Below are positions 40,560 through 48,281 of a DNA stretch of 48,281 bases, piece after piece. Origin of the DNA: Bacteroidota bacterium (GTDB taxonomy: Bacteria; Bacteroidota; Bacteroidia; Flavobacteriales; Flavobacteriaceae); the NCBI GenBank assembly GCA_023434025.1, contig JAEYTL010000013.1:1-48281 (forward strand), read 5' to 3'. The notes below the pieces were generated by a model, which ran no database searches, was not told the DNA's origin, and saw only the letters and a program-made list of their open reading frames with translations. Every line of letters starts with the position of its first letter. Position 1 is the first letter of the stretch. The translations under genes and the position numbers were made by a program.

Positions 40560-41084
40560 CTATTCTGTTTGTAAACTAACAGACAAGGTGATTTCTTCTT
40601 TAATTTTGATCATTCCTCCGATCTTTTTGGGAGGAACCAGGTTGAAATCGCTGAAATTTAAGGTTATGCTCCCGTTCAGAAGATGTTTATCATTTTTAAG
40701 AGGAAGGTTTTTATAAGTTCTTTGCTGTCCAACCAAGTTAAGTGTTAAATCACAACTGTAATTTTCGGCACTTTTTTTAAAATTGAAAAGTTCTATTCTG
40801 ACCGTTGGATATTCCTTTTCTTTCAGTGTTTTTCGAAAATCATTATTCAGCATAAAATTGCCGCATCCAAAACTTTTAACCGGAACCGTATGTACAATTT
40901 TAGCAGTTCTGTCAGGTTGGTTAAAAAACAGCGTGTCTTTGGCTTTCATATCATAGTTACATTCAAAACCTCCAATTGAAGTAGTACCCTGAACAGTAAA
41001 CTGTTTTGTACTGACCAACAGATAATCTTTAGGTGTTGAAAACAGTGTTGCTGTTACAACTAATATTAGACCAAAAACACGCAT
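40560..41084 (-). CDS. YceI-like periplasmic protein (third gene of operon)
   Basis: A 174-residue exported protein. A short signal peptide ends near TLFSTP. The body has the YceI pattern: an opening strand (VSTKQFTVQGTTSIGGFECNY), DFRKTLKEKEYPTVRIELFNF, a central strand set (LTLNLVGQQRTYKNLPL) and a closing FSDFNLVPPKKIGGMIKIKEEITLSVSL. YceI proteins are lipocalin-like barrels that bind isoprenoid chains or other amphiphiles. Two cysteines (C42 and the one in SFGCGNF) are uncommon in the family. It begins 12 bases after the stop of the beta-barrel gene and shares its transcript. Confidence 0.82.
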   Translation of the reverse strand: MRVFGLILVVTATLFSTPKDYLLVSTKQFTVQGTTSIGGFECNYDMKAKDTLFFNQPDRTAKIVHTVPVKSFGCGNFMLNNDFRKTLKEKEYPTVRIELFNFKKSAENYSCDLTLNLVGQQRTYKNLPLKNDKHLLNGSITLNFSDFNLVPPKKIGGMIKIKEEITLSVSLQTE

Positions 41085-41096
41085 CTTGTTTTTTTG

Positions 41097-42362
41097 TTAG
41101 AATGAGATTATTGCTTCAAAAACAACCCCGTCAAATTTACCTCCGTTAAGGATACTTGCTGTTGGATAACCATTATATTTTTGATTTACATATTCTAATT
41201 TAGCCAGGATATTTTTGGTCATAAACCATCCGCCGCCAAAATTAATTCTTGTTACATCAATATCAGTTGTGGCATCCAGTTCACCGTCAACTCTGTTATA
41301 TCTACCTCCAACATAGAACTTCTCATTATCTCCAAATCTGTAAAGAACTTCAGCTGCATATTGAGAGTAGGTTCTTCTGTCTGTCTCCGGCAAAGTAAGA
41401 CCACTGGCATGCTCATAAGTTCCAAAGAACTCAATACCTTTATATTTTACAAAAGGATTAACCATGAAAGATGTCAGTTTGTTTCTAAAAGCAGGAACCA
41501 CTTGCCCTGATCTGAAATTATCCTTAGAGGTCGCTGCGGCATTCTCCATTACAAAATAATATCTTGAGCCTGCTCTGTCTCCGTCATAAAAATCTGTTCT
41601 AAGTGTTTGTGCTGAGTTGTAGAATGACCCTGTTAATCTTACTCTCAAGTCATCATTTAATTGTTTATCATAACCTAACTTACCATAAACTGACGGGCTT
41701 GTACCGCTATTTGCATTTTGGTTTAGCCGTCCGTTTGTTACACCTCCCATAGCAATAAAGCCATCTCTTCTGTAATAAACCTCTGCAAAAACCAATGTTG
41801 CAAAACCATCCATAATTAAGTTACCGACAAATGGATTAGATATGGCATAAGCATTATCACTTCTTCTGAAGTGTGCATCTCCGTAGTTAATTTCATCATG
41901 CCCTATTTTAATTGTGGCATATTTCATAAAGTCTTCTAAAAAGCCCTTTTTGATAAAATCCAATTTATCCACCTGAAGATACCCTCCCTTTACGTATGCT
42001 TCCGGATGGTGTCTGGAAGACAGGAATGTTCTGAGGTGCATATTTACACCGTCATACAAAGCAACATCTAAATCCAGGTTGGCAGTTGCCAGGTTAAAGT
42101 TATTTCCGATAGGATAAAGTTTGGTGGCATCCACTGTCTGATCTGCATCGCTAAAATGTTTGACCCCTTGAAATTGAAGTGCAAACGCACCACCTACCCG
42201 AACTTTCACTTCCTCAAAAGTGGTGGCTGTATCTTTTGGAGCCTCAAACATATTGATGCCCGATTTATCCTTTGGCCTCCAGTTGTCTAACTGATATTGT
42301 TGTTTTTGTGCTATAGCCAGTGTACTGATCAGTACAAGAGCAATGGTAAATAAATTTTTCAT
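41097..42362 (-). CDS. outer-membrane beta-barrel protein, porin-like (second gene of operon)
   Basis: A 421-residue protein with a signal peptide ending at LAIAQ (residue 18). The rest alternates hydrophobic and polar residues in strand-length blocks (for example VRVGGAFALQFQGV, NLATANLDLDVALYDGVNMHLRTFLSS, FYVGGRYNRVDG) and ends in FEAIISF, with the C-terminal Phe that outer-membrane barrels need for assembly. The plan resembles phosphate-selective-porin-type (OprP/O-like) barrels. Substrate unknown. It sits between two YceI-type genes, which hints at handling of a lipid-like or amphiphilic molecule. Confidence 0.82.
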   Translation of the reverse strand: MKNLFTIALVLISTLAIAQKQQYQLDNWRPKDKSGINMFEAPKDTATTFEEVKVRVGGAFALQFQGVKHFSDADQTVDATKLYPIGNNFNLATANLDLDVALYDGVNMHLRTFLSSRHHPEAYVKGGYLQVDKLDFIKKGFLEDFMKYATIKIGHDEINYGDAHFRRSDNAYAISNPFVGNLIMDGFATLVFAEVYYRRDGFIAMGGVTNGRLNQNANSGTSPSVYGKLGYDKQLNDDLRVRLTGSFYNSAQTLRTDFYDGDRAGSRYYFVMENAAATSKDNFRSGQVVPAFRNKLTSFMVNPFVKYKGIEFFGTYEHASGLTLPETDRRTYSQYAAEVLYRFGDNEKFYVGGRYNRVDGELDATTDIDVTRINFGGGWFMTKNILAKLEYVNQKYNGYPTASILNGGKFDGVVFEAIISF

Positions 42363-42392
42363 TTTTAAATTGATTTAGAGGTTGATTTAGAA

Positions 42393-42962
42393 TTATTTAA
42401 ATTTTAGTGTAAAGCTTATTTTTACATCATCACCGGTTTTAACGGTTCCCATTAAAGCGGTTGGCGGTGTAATTTTATAATCTGTCAGTTTAAAGGAATA
42501 AGATCCTTCCAGGACAGGCTGACCTGCTGTTGCTGATTCTTTGACTTTTAGTGTTACGGGTTTGCTTACCCCGGCTATGGTAAACGTTCCTGTAAATTGC
42601 CAGGAACCATCTGTATTTTTAGCCGCCGATTTCAGATCAAACCGAACCGTTTTATACTGATTTGTTTTTAGGGCCTTGTACGCATTTTTATCCATTCCGC
42701 TTTTGCCGCTTTTAATGCTTTCAGCCGGCATTTCAACGACTAATGAATTGATCTCTGCTAATTTATTTCCTTCAACGGCAGCAACAAGCTTTCCGGTAGC
42801 GGTTTCAGAAACCATTTCCCAATCGTGCAGACTGGAAGTTCCTGAGATTTTTAATTGTGGTTTGGTATCAAGCGTAAGTGTTTTTTGAGCGAAACCAAAT
42901 AAAGAAAATGTTATAAAAAACAATAACGTGATTCTTTTTACTAAGTTGGATAATCGTTTCAT
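42393..42962 (-). CDS. YceI family protein (first gene of operon)
   Basis: A 189-residue exported protein. Signal peptide to about LFGFAQ (residue 25). YceI features: PQLKISGTSSLHDWEMVSETATG, VVEMPAESIKSGKSGMDKNAYKALKTNQYKTVRFDL, FTGTFTIAGVSKPVTLKVK and the closing YKITPPTALMGTVKTGDDVKISFTLKFK. It lacks the cytochrome b561 fusion seen in some family members. The ATG at 42962 is used because the extra upstream residues (to 42989) would precede the signal peptide. The barrel gene follows after 30 bases. Binding of a polyisoprenoid or similar ligand is the family-level expectation. Confidence 0.9.
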   Translation of the reverse strand: MKRLSNLVKRITLLFFITFSLFGFAQKTLTLDTKPQLKISGTSSLHDWEMVSETATGKLVAAVEGNKLAEINSLVVEMPAESIKSGKSGMDKNAYKALKTNQYKTVRFDLKSAAKNTDGSWQFTGTFTIAGVSKPVTLKVKESATAGQPVLEGSYSFKLTDYKITPPTALMGTVKTGDDVKISFTLKFK

Positions 42963-43095
42963 AATATGAGGTTTTGAATTATGAGACAAATTTCCGCCCG
43001 AAAAAGGAGAAAAAACATGACGAATGTCAGTGTTTAAAAAGAATTTTGTTGCTTACTTGAACAGGCAAGCTTTCGAAATCGAAATAGTTAACAAC

Positions 43096-43890
43096 TTACA
43101 GCCGTATCTTTACCACATACCCTTCAAATGTCCGGACATTAAAAACGGTCCCGTCCTCAAAGAGCAGATACTGACCTTTTATACCGGATAATTTGCCATG
43201 GTAAGCGGGAGATTTATCTAAATTTAAACTGGTAACCTTTCCGGGATAAATTCTCACCGGATAATGAAGTTCAACCAAATCCGGCGTTTGTTCACTGTAA
43301 TATTCCAGAACTTCTTTGGGTAAAAAAGCCCCGGCTTTCAGTCGCTCCTGAATTAAATCAACCGGAGGAATTTCATTTTTAAGCATTTTCTGCCAATTGG
43401 TTTTATCAGCATATTGGTTTTTCAGAGCAACTTCAGAAATTCCGGCTAAATACCGGTTAGGAACTTCCACAACCGGAATGGCCTGCACGGCTCCCTGATC
43501 TATCCATCGGGTCGGAACCTGTGTTTTGCGGGTTACTCCTACCTTTACCTCACTTGACAAAGCCAGGTAAACAATATGTGGTTGCAATTGAACTTTTTTT
43601 TCATACATTAAATCACGGTCTTCAATATCCAAATGAGCGGTACTGAGTTCGGGTTTCATAATCCAGTCACCGGCTGCGGCACTCGACATAAAGCAGTCGT
43701 AACAAAACCCCTGACGGAAAATTTTCTTCTTTTTACCGCAATTCAAACATTGATAGCCCTGAAATTCAATTTCAAGTTCTTTGTCTAACAACTGGTTAAG
43801 ATTCAAAAAGCTGTTTTCAAACACCAGGTAATATTGAATGGGGATCCCCGGTTCCGTTTGCATTTTTGTCAGTACTCCTTCGTATAGCAT
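43096..43890 (-). CDS. DUF2797 domain-containing protein
   Basis: A 264-residue protein with a zinc-type cluster CLNCGKKKKIFRQGFCYDCF (about residues 47-66), then the segment HIVYLALSSEVKVGVTRKTQVPTRWIDQGAVQAIPVVEVPNR, which resembles a GIY-YIG nuclease core, as described for DUF2797. The cluster and the nuclease-like motif suggest nucleic-acid binding or cutting; no activity is established to my knowledge. An upstream GTG (43893) is possible, but the ATG at 43890 is preferred. It is divergent from the GH3 gene, with a perfect inverted repeat between them. Confidence 0.9.
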   Translation of the reverse strand: MLYEGVLTKMQTEPGIPIQYYLVFENSFLNLNQLLDKELEIEFQGYQCLNCGKKKKIFRQGFCYDCFMSSAAAGDWIMKPELSTAHLDIEDRDLMYEKKVQLQPHIVYLALSSEVKVGVTRKTQVPTRWIDQGAVQAIPVVEVPNRYLAGISEVALKNQYADKTNWQKMLKNEIPPVDLIQERLKAGAFLPKEVLEYYSEQTPDLVELHYPVRIYPGKVTSLNLDKSPAYHGKLSGIKGQYLLFEDGTVFNVRTFEGYVVKIRL

Positions 43891-43922
43891 CACAGAGAAA
43901 GTTTTTCAATTAAAGTTCAACG

Positions 43923-43950
43923 TTCACCAAAAATCATTATTTTTGGTGAA
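43923..43950. promoter_or_regulatory. perfect inverted repeat overlapping a promoter between divergent genes
   Basis: TTCACCAAAAAT (43923-43934) and ATTTTTGGTGAA (43939-43950) are exact complements separated by CATT. The right arm overlaps TATTTTTG (43938-43945), a -7 element for the GH3 gene. It could be an operator for a dimeric regulator or an RNA hairpin near the transcript start. Confidence 0.6.
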
Positions 43951-44017
43951 GCTGTAAAGTTAGGTTTTGTATTTTCAAATGTCAAATCAAACAGCAATAT
44001 TATTAAAATACGAAAAA

Positions 44018-45544
44018 ATGCCTTTACCCATTATCAATTCAATCGCTACCTGGATTTTAAAAAAGCGGATTCACCAAATTGAATTGTTTATGAAATATCC
44101 GAATGAAGTACAGGAAGAATTACTGCTTTCGTTACTGAAAACATCGGAAAACACGGTTATTGGCAGGCAGTATGACTTTAGTTCCATTAAAAACTACCAG
44201 ACTTTTTCTGAGCGGATTCCGGTTTCTGCCTATGAAGATCTGGAACCTATGATTGAACAGACCCGCAAAGGGATGCAGAATATTTTCTGGCCCACTCCCA
44301 TCAAATGGTTTGCCAAATCCAGCGGAACGACCAACGCCAAGAGCAAGTTTATTCCGGTAAGCAATGAAGCTCTGGAAAACTGCCACTACAAAGCCAGTAA
44401 AGACCTGCTGAGTCTGTACTTAAACAACAACGAAGATTCACAATTATTTGTAGGAAAAAGCCTTCGTTTAGGCGGAAGCAAGGAACTATATGAAGACAAT
44501 AATACGTTTTTTGGCGACTTATCGGCTATTCTGATTGATAATATGCCAATCTGGGCTGAATTCAGTTCTACGCCCAGCAACCGCGTTTCCCTGATGGGTG
44601 ATTGGGAAATAAAGCTGGCCGCCATTGTACAGGAAACCATTGATGAAGATGTAACCAGCCTGGCCGGCGTTCCTTCCTGGATGCTGGTGTTGCTTAACAA
44701 AGTACTGGAAGAGACCGGCAAGACCAATCTATTGGAAATCTGGCCCCATGCCGAAGTTTATTTTCACGGCGGAGTAAGTTTTGACCCGTATCGCGAACAG
44801 TATAAAAAACTGTTTCCGAGCCTTGATTTTAACTATTACGAAATTTACAACGCTTCCGAAGGTTTTTTTGCCATTCAGGACCTGAACAACTCCAATGAGT
44901 TATTGCTGATGCTGGACTATGGTATTTTTTATGAATTTATTCCGATGGACACGTTTGGTACACCGGAACAAAAAGTAATCCGCCTGGCCGAAGTAGAGCT
45001 GTTTAAAAATTACGCCGTTGTGATTACGACCAACTCCGGTTTATGGCGGTATATGATTGGCGATACGGTCCGGTTTACGTCATTAAACCCCTACCGCATC
45101 AGAGTCACCGGAAGAACCAAGCACTTTATCAATGTGTTTGGCGAAGAGCTGATTGTGGAAAATACCGACCAGGCCATTGCCAAAGCCTGTCGTGAAACAG
45201 CCTCGGAGGTCATTGACTACACCGTGGCCCCGGTTTTTATGGATGGTAAGGAAAAAGGAGCTCATGAATGGATGATTGAATTTAAACGGCTCCCGGAAAA
45301 CATCAGCCATTTCAGTAAAATACTGGACGAAACCCTGCAATCGCTCAATTCGGATTACGAAGCCAAAAGACGCAATAACATGACTTTAAATCCGTTAGTG
45401 ATTAATATAGCCCGGTCAAATCTGTTTTATGACTGGTTAAAGGAAAAAGATAAACTGGGCGGACAACATAAAATCCCGAGGTTATCGAACGAGCGGACTT
45501 ATCTGGAGCAATTGTTGAGGATGCAGTTTGCAGAACAGGTATAA
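44018..45544 (+). CDS. GH3 auxin-responsive-promoter family protein (acyl-acid-amido synthetase fold)
   Basis: A 508-residue member of the GH3 family, an ANL-superfamily adenylating enzyme. Plant relatives join amino acids to acyl acids such as auxin or jasmonate; the bacterial substrate is unknown. Family signs are WFAKSSGTTNAKSKFIP (ATP-binding P-loop-like motif, about residues 93-109), VYFHGGVSFDPYREQYKKLF, NYYEIYNASEGFFAIQD and the hinge segment RVTGRTKHFINVFGEELIVEN. Proteins of this group begin near MPLPIINSIATWILKKRIHQIE, so the ATG at 44018 is chosen over 43967. A tiny lipoprotein gene follows two bases after its stop. Confidence 0.92.
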   Translation: MPLPIINSIATWILKKRIHQIELFMKYPNEVQEELLLSLLKTSENTVIGRQYDFSSIKNYQTFSERIPVSAYEDLEPMIEQTRKGMQNIFWPTPIKWFAKSSGTTNAKSKFIPVSNEALENCHYKASKDLLSLYLNNNEDSQLFVGKSLRLGGSKELYEDNNTFFGDLSAILIDNMPIWAEFSSTPSNRVSLMGDWEIKLAAIVQETIDEDVTSLAGVPSWMLVLLNKVLEETGKTNLLEIWPHAEVYFHGGVSFDPYREQYKKLFPSLDFNYYEIYNASEGFFAIQDLNNSNELLLMLDYGIFYEFIPMDTFGTPEQKVIRLAEVELFKNYAVVITTNSGLWRYMIGDTVRFTSLNPYRIRVTGRTKHFINVFGEELIVENTDQAIAKACRETASEVIDYTVAPVFMDGKEKGAHEWMIEFKRLPENISHFSKILDETLQSLNSDYEAKRRNNMTLNPLVINIARSNLFYDWLKEKDKLGGQHKIPRLSNERTYLEQLLRMQFAEQV

Positions 45545-45546
45545 TT

Positions 45547-45708
45547 ATGAAAAAACTTCTCTTGCTTCTGCTTATAATCATGTTGTATTCCTGCGGACCA
45601 AGAAGATTGGGTTGCGGGCCCAGAGGTTGTGACATCAATATTAAAAAGGAAAATCATAAAATTACCCCACAAACCAATCCAGAGGCAAGAACTTCAGGAT
45701 TGGTTTGA
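45547..45708 (+). CDS. tiny lipoprotein, 53 aa
   Basis: Read from the ATG at 45547 to TGA at 45706-45708. A lipoprotein signal (MKKLLLLLLIIMLYSC, lipobox LYSC) is followed by a Cys/Gly/Pro/Arg-rich start CGPRRLGCGPRGCDI and a polar tail. Three cysteines close together in so small a protein are unusual and could bind metal or form disulfides. It begins two bases after the GH3 stop, so the two are co-transcribed. Its last codons form the right arm of a terminator-like hairpin. I have a memory of similar short 'CGP..GCGP' lipoproteins in Flavobacterium, without a known function. Confidence 0.75.
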   Translation: MKKLLLLLLIIMLYSCGPRRLGCGPRGCDINIKKENHKITPQTNPEARTSGLV

Positions 45709-45715
45709 TTTGGTA
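45671..45715 (+). terminator. hairpin overlapping the end of the tiny lipoprotein gene
   Basis: AAACCAATCC (45671-45680) pairs with GGATTGGTTT (45697-45706); the stop codon lies at the base of the stem. The following TGATTTGG is only weakly T-rich. Confidence 0.6.
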
Positions 45716-45746
45716 TAATAGCATGAATCCTAAGAAAAAATTTCAA

Positions 45747-45932
45747 TTAACGTTTTAATTTTTTTACTATTATAAGTACAGAAACTATCAACAAGAATAA
45801 TATTGCTACGTAAAAATAACTTATCAAATAATAGGTATCATATAAATTTAGAGTAAAAAACAAATCTTCCTTAAAAAATAAATACACGGATAATAGGCAA
45901 GTAACCGAAAATAAAAAAATTAATTTTTTCAT
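45747..45932 (-). CDS. small membrane protein, 61 aa
   Basis: A 61-residue very hydrophobic protein with two predicted membrane helices (about residues 3-19 and 37-56) joined by a polar loop (FKEDLFFTLNLYDTYYLIS) and ending in the basic KKLKR. No family is recognised. It lies 93 bases downstream of the immunity gene on the same strand and may be a further immunity-type or accessory protein, but this is a guess. It could also be non-functional. Confidence 0.5.
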   Translation of the reverse strand: MKKLIFLFSVTCLLSVYLFFKEDLFFTLNLYDTYYLISYFYVAILFLLIVSVLIIVKKLKR

Positions 45933-46025
45933 GTGTTTTCATTTGTAAAAAATAAATTAAAAAAGGTAAAATCCCCTTTCCTTATATCTTGAAAAGTCAA
46001 ATCATCTATCTATATTCTTTCATGT

Positions 46026-46760
46026 TTAAAAGTATTTTCCATACACTTGTTCTCTTTCTCCTCCGGGAGCTGTCCATTCGTTATAACTTAATTCAACTGG
46101 TTGAAATTCGATGCCGGTGCAACCGGCATCTTCTATTTCTTGTTTGAGTTTTTCGGAGACATAAAAATTGCCTCCAAATAAGTTTTTCAAAGTAAAAAAA
46201 TCAACTTTAATTGAACTTTCTAATAAATTTGCTTTTTCAATATACATCATCTCATCATTGGAAAGAACTTCTTTTAATTTCGATTTATACTCTGAAAAAG
46301 TCTTAATAGTAATATTAACTCTTTCTACTTGATAAGAAATATCAAAGTCTTCCTTCTTTTTTTCGTATATTACATAACTATTCATAAAATCAATATTTTC
46401 ATCCAATGTTTGATAAGGATTTACTACCCAATATGTATTGTCTTCAATTTCTTTATGAATAATTGAATTCTGAAAATATTGTACACCAAAATCATTTTTT
46501 TGAAGTAGATTTTTGAGTTTAGTACTAATCACTATTTTACCTGATAATTGACCTCCTTCTTGAATTAAATCCGTTTTATTAGCCTTAGAAAATAAAACAG
46601 GACTAACTGGTATAGGGTTAAAATCTACTTTTTGAAAATGAATCCTACCAATAAACTTCGGATCATTTATATTACAATAGTATTTGTAATCTTTAATGGT
46701 ATCATTTTGACAACCTCTTACTTTGGGGTCTAAGGTATATCTGATTCTAAAATACTTCAT
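46026..46760 (-). CDS. Imm11-type (DUF1629) immunity protein
   Basis: A 244-residue cytosolic protein without signal peptide. The C-terminal segment NLFGGNFYVSEKLKQEIEDAGCTGIEFQPVELS matches the hallmark end of the Imm11/DUF1629 family, where 'V-S-E-K-L-K-x-x-x-E-x-x-x-x-T-G-x-E-F' recurs. Earlier parts carry beta-rich segments of no clear motif. Imm11 proteins are found directly downstream of polymorphic toxins with HNH-type nuclease ends, and protect the producing cell. Here the gene begins two bases after the stop of the AHH toxin gene, as expected for a coupled toxin-immunity pair. Confidence 0.82.
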   Translation of the reverse strand: MKYFRIRYTLDPKVRGCQNDTIKDYKYYCNINDPKFIGRIHFQKVDFNPIPVSPVLFSKANKTDLIQEGGQLSGKIVISTKLKNLLQKNDFGVQYFQNSIIHKEIEDNTYWVVNPYQTLDENIDFMNSYVIYEKKKEDFDISYQVERVNITIKTFSEYKSKLKEVLSNDEMMYIEKANLLESSIKVDFFTLKNLFGGNFYVSEKLKQEIEDAGCTGIEFQPVELSYNEWTAPGGEREQVYGKYF

Positions 46761-46762
46761 TT

Positions 46763-48281
46763 TTAAAAGTTTAAATTATTCAAATGTACATTGGGGTTGT
46801 TAATCACTGCTTGTTTGGCTTGATTCAAAATAATCATTAATTGATTATAGCACTGCGTTGGAGTTGCATTTGGATTTTGTTGAATATAAAACTGTAATTT
46901 TTCATATATTTTATTATTATAATTTGTATGATTCGGTTGATTTCTCCAAGTTGCAACAGCTATCCCATTTAATGCTTGGTCTATATGAAACCCTTCGTTT
47001 ATATTGGCTTGTGCTGCTCTTTGCACTACTTCGTGGTTAATTATTTGCGAACCTCTTGGTATTAGGTGGTGTGCTTGTTTGGTAGCATCACCTACTGCAA
47101 TGCCGCAAGCTTGTCTAAATTTTGCACTATTATAAGCTCCAAATGTAATTAAATCATCTGACGCTTTCACTAAGAAAGTTAACCCATCTGCTCTTTTTGC
47201 CATTTTAATTCCTGCTGCGTACCATCCAGCAAATGGTATAGCTGATGCAATACTAAGCGTTGCATTCAGACCATCACCCTCTATTACATAAATAACACCA
47301 TTTGTTAAGTCTGCCACTTCACCAACTACTGGTACTAAACCAATTAGGTCTAAACCTAGATGTATCATCTCACTTGAAGCTGCCCAAAATACTCTTGCAT
47401 CCTGCACCAAAGGATGTAAATCATTCCATCCAGGTTCTTGTGATAATTTATATCTTGCTCTAGCACATTCAACTGTAAAATATACTCCCCATAATGGATT
47501 ATACATTTCAGTATCTACTTCAGTATAAGGATTAATTAAATTGTAATAGTTTGAATCAAAAGAGTTTTCAAAATAACCATTTTGTTTTGTTACGATAGAT
47601 AAACTAATAAGATTTGGTATTATTTCTTTGTCTTCTTCATTATTAGCTAAATCAATCAGCTCCAAAATAAACGTCATCGCTTCATCTGTAACGACATTAT
47701 TCGGTGAATTTTGATTAAAGTAATCCAATAGTTCATTTTTTGTTTCCTGTGGTGCATTATTCCACCATGCCTGTTGGCTTGTGTTTAAATGATTATACAA
47801 CCTAACTTCTCTTTTATCTATGGTGAGAATTGGAGTTGTAATAATCGGGTTCCCGCTTCCATCGCTAAAATCATGGTTAGGATTCGGGTCGTTACCGTTA
47901 TTATTTCCACCGGTATTCGGATTGCCCGTATTTGGGTCTCCTGTATTTGGGTTTCCGGAGTTTCCATCTGCTGGAGAACCACCACCTCCTGACCAATTTC
48001 CGTCGCCAGGATTATAACCGGAATTATCTCCTCCTGAGTCACTGCCGCCACCGCCGCTACCGCCAGACAGACATCCGGCATCTATAACCATAATTTGGTA
48101 TTCTACTTCATACCAGCCACTAACACACACAGTTCCTGCAGGACCATCATTATCCCCTCTGTCTCTGATGGTTTGTCCGTTAGCATTTAAGCAATATCCA
48201 ACGGTATAGTTTAACATTGAAACACAATCTGCACCATCTCCCGTAATTGAAAACCGGGCATACGTACTCACATCTGTAATA
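46763..48281 (-). CDS. polymorphic toxin with C-terminal AHH nuclease domain (5' partial)
   Basis: The frame is open to the window edge; a GTG at 48271 is merely internal. Numbering the visible part from 48271 (502 residues): residues about 65-145 are a Gly/Asn/Pro/Asp-rich linker with PNTG repeats; about 280-360 are a pre-toxin region with hydrophobic Gly-rich helices (LIGLVPVVGEVADL; IASAIPFAGWYAAGIKMAKR); the C-terminal 110 residues are an AHH-type HNH/EndoVII-superfamily nuclease (QAHHLIPRG at 399-407, LNGIAVATW, QPNHTNYNNKIYEKL). It probably cuts nucleic acid in a target cell. The missing N-terminus would show the delivery route (RHS, T9SS or T6SS). Confidence 0.85.
   Translation of the reverse strand, partial: ITDVSTYARFSITGDGADCVSMLNYTVGYCLNANGQTIRDRGDNDGPAGTVCVSGWYEVEYQIMVIDAGCLSGGSGGGGSDSGGDNSGYNPGDGNWSGGGGSPADGNSGNPNTGDPNTGNPNTGGNNNGNDPNPNHDFSDGSGNPIITTPILTIDKREVRLYNHLNTSQQAWWNNAPQETKNELLDYFNQNSPNNVVTDEAMTFILELIDLANNEEDKEIIPNLISLSIVTKQNGYFENSFDSNYYNLINPYTEVDTEMYNPLWGVYFTVECARARYKLSQEPGWNDLHPLVQDARVFWAASSEMIHLGLDLIGLVPVVGEVADLTNGVIYVIEGDGLNATLSIASAIPFAGWYAAGIKMAKRADGLTFLVKASDDLITFGAYNSAKFRQACGIAVGDATKQAHHLIPRGSQIINHEVVQRAAQANINEGFHIDQALNGIAVATWRNQPNHTNYNNKIYEKLQFYIQQNPNATPTQCYNQLMIILNQAKQAVINNPNVHLNNLNF
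47910..47954 (-). repeat. three 15-base coding repeats in the toxin linker
   Basis: Units at 47910-47924, 47925-47939 and 47940-47954 are imperfect copies encoding GNPNT/GDPNT-like pentapeptides in the flexible linker. Their number may vary between strains by slippage. Confidence 0.75.

Noticed and set aside
47910..47954. Short tandem repeats as a possible CRISPR array
   Set aside because: The units are contiguous 15-mers without spacers and encode a flexible linker; no cas genes are present.

Overview
The window reads as a stretch of chromosome from a member of the Bacteroidota, most likely a Flavobacteriaceae bacterium close to Flavobacterium. The reasons are the AT-rich, A-rich codon use, promoters of the form TTG-N17-21-TAnnTTTG instead of sigma-70 hexamers, almost no Shine-Dalgarno sequences, several secreted proteins with type IX secretion (T9SS) C-terminal signals of both type A and type B, lipoproteins with acidic residues after the lipobox cysteine, and families typical of the group (S46 dipeptidyl-peptidase, bacterial GH3, a FolK-deoxynucleoside kinase fusion, DUF6705). 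All functions are inferred from reading translations and motifs; no database search was possible.

Layout. 1-1.3 kb: the end of a probable DUF6705 protein, a lipoprotein, and a frameshifted DUF6705 pseudogene. 1.3-7.5 kb: housekeeping genes (rsmG, a fatty acid desaturase, an aspartate aminotransferase, purT, a Crp/Fnr regulator, a pirin). 7.6-18.4 kb: a surface-protein region with a T9SS type A protein, a repeat-built secreted protein, a very large (1921 aa) T9SS type A protein with a small secreted partner, and a small protein with a PID-CTERM-like sorting tail. 18.6-21.2 kb: fabD, a small acidic lipoprotein, an overlapping antitoxin-toxin pair of the RelE/ParE type and a surface-type lipoprotein. 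21.3-27.5 kb: envelope sugar genes (galE, a DegT-type sugar aminotransferase, and waaA carrying an in-frame palindromic insert), a GNAT acetyltransferase and an S46 peptidase with the Asp/Glu-specificity arginine. 27.7-31.8 kb: another small lipoprotein, tRNA-Leu(TAA), tRNA-Gly(GCC), mutS and a TrmH-type RNA methyltransferase. 31.8-40.5 kb: a C-type-lectin/Ig T9SS type B protein, folK-dNK, sppA, a queuosine-precursor transporter and an AsmA-like protein. 40.5-43 kb: an operon with a beta-barrel protein between two YceI-type proteins. 43-45.7 kb: DUF2797, GH3 and a tiny lipoprotein. 45.7-48.3 kb: a small membrane protein, an Imm11-type immunity protein and the C-terminal part of a polymorphic toxin with an AHH nuclease domain, cut by the window end.

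How the parts fit. Much of the non-housekeeping content concerns the cell envelope and contact with the surroundings: LPS core and sugar synthesis (waaA, galE, DegT), outer-membrane barrel and lipid-binding proteins, exported adhesin-like proteins, surface lipoproteins, peptide scavenging by the S46 peptidase and a contact toxin with its immunity protein. No T9SS machinery, insertion sequence, CRISPR array, rRNA or replication origin was seen. The most unusual observations are the palindromic element inside waaA that is translated as part of the protein, the AHH toxin/Imm11 pair, the YceI-barrel-YceI operon and the tiny PID-CTERM-like gene.
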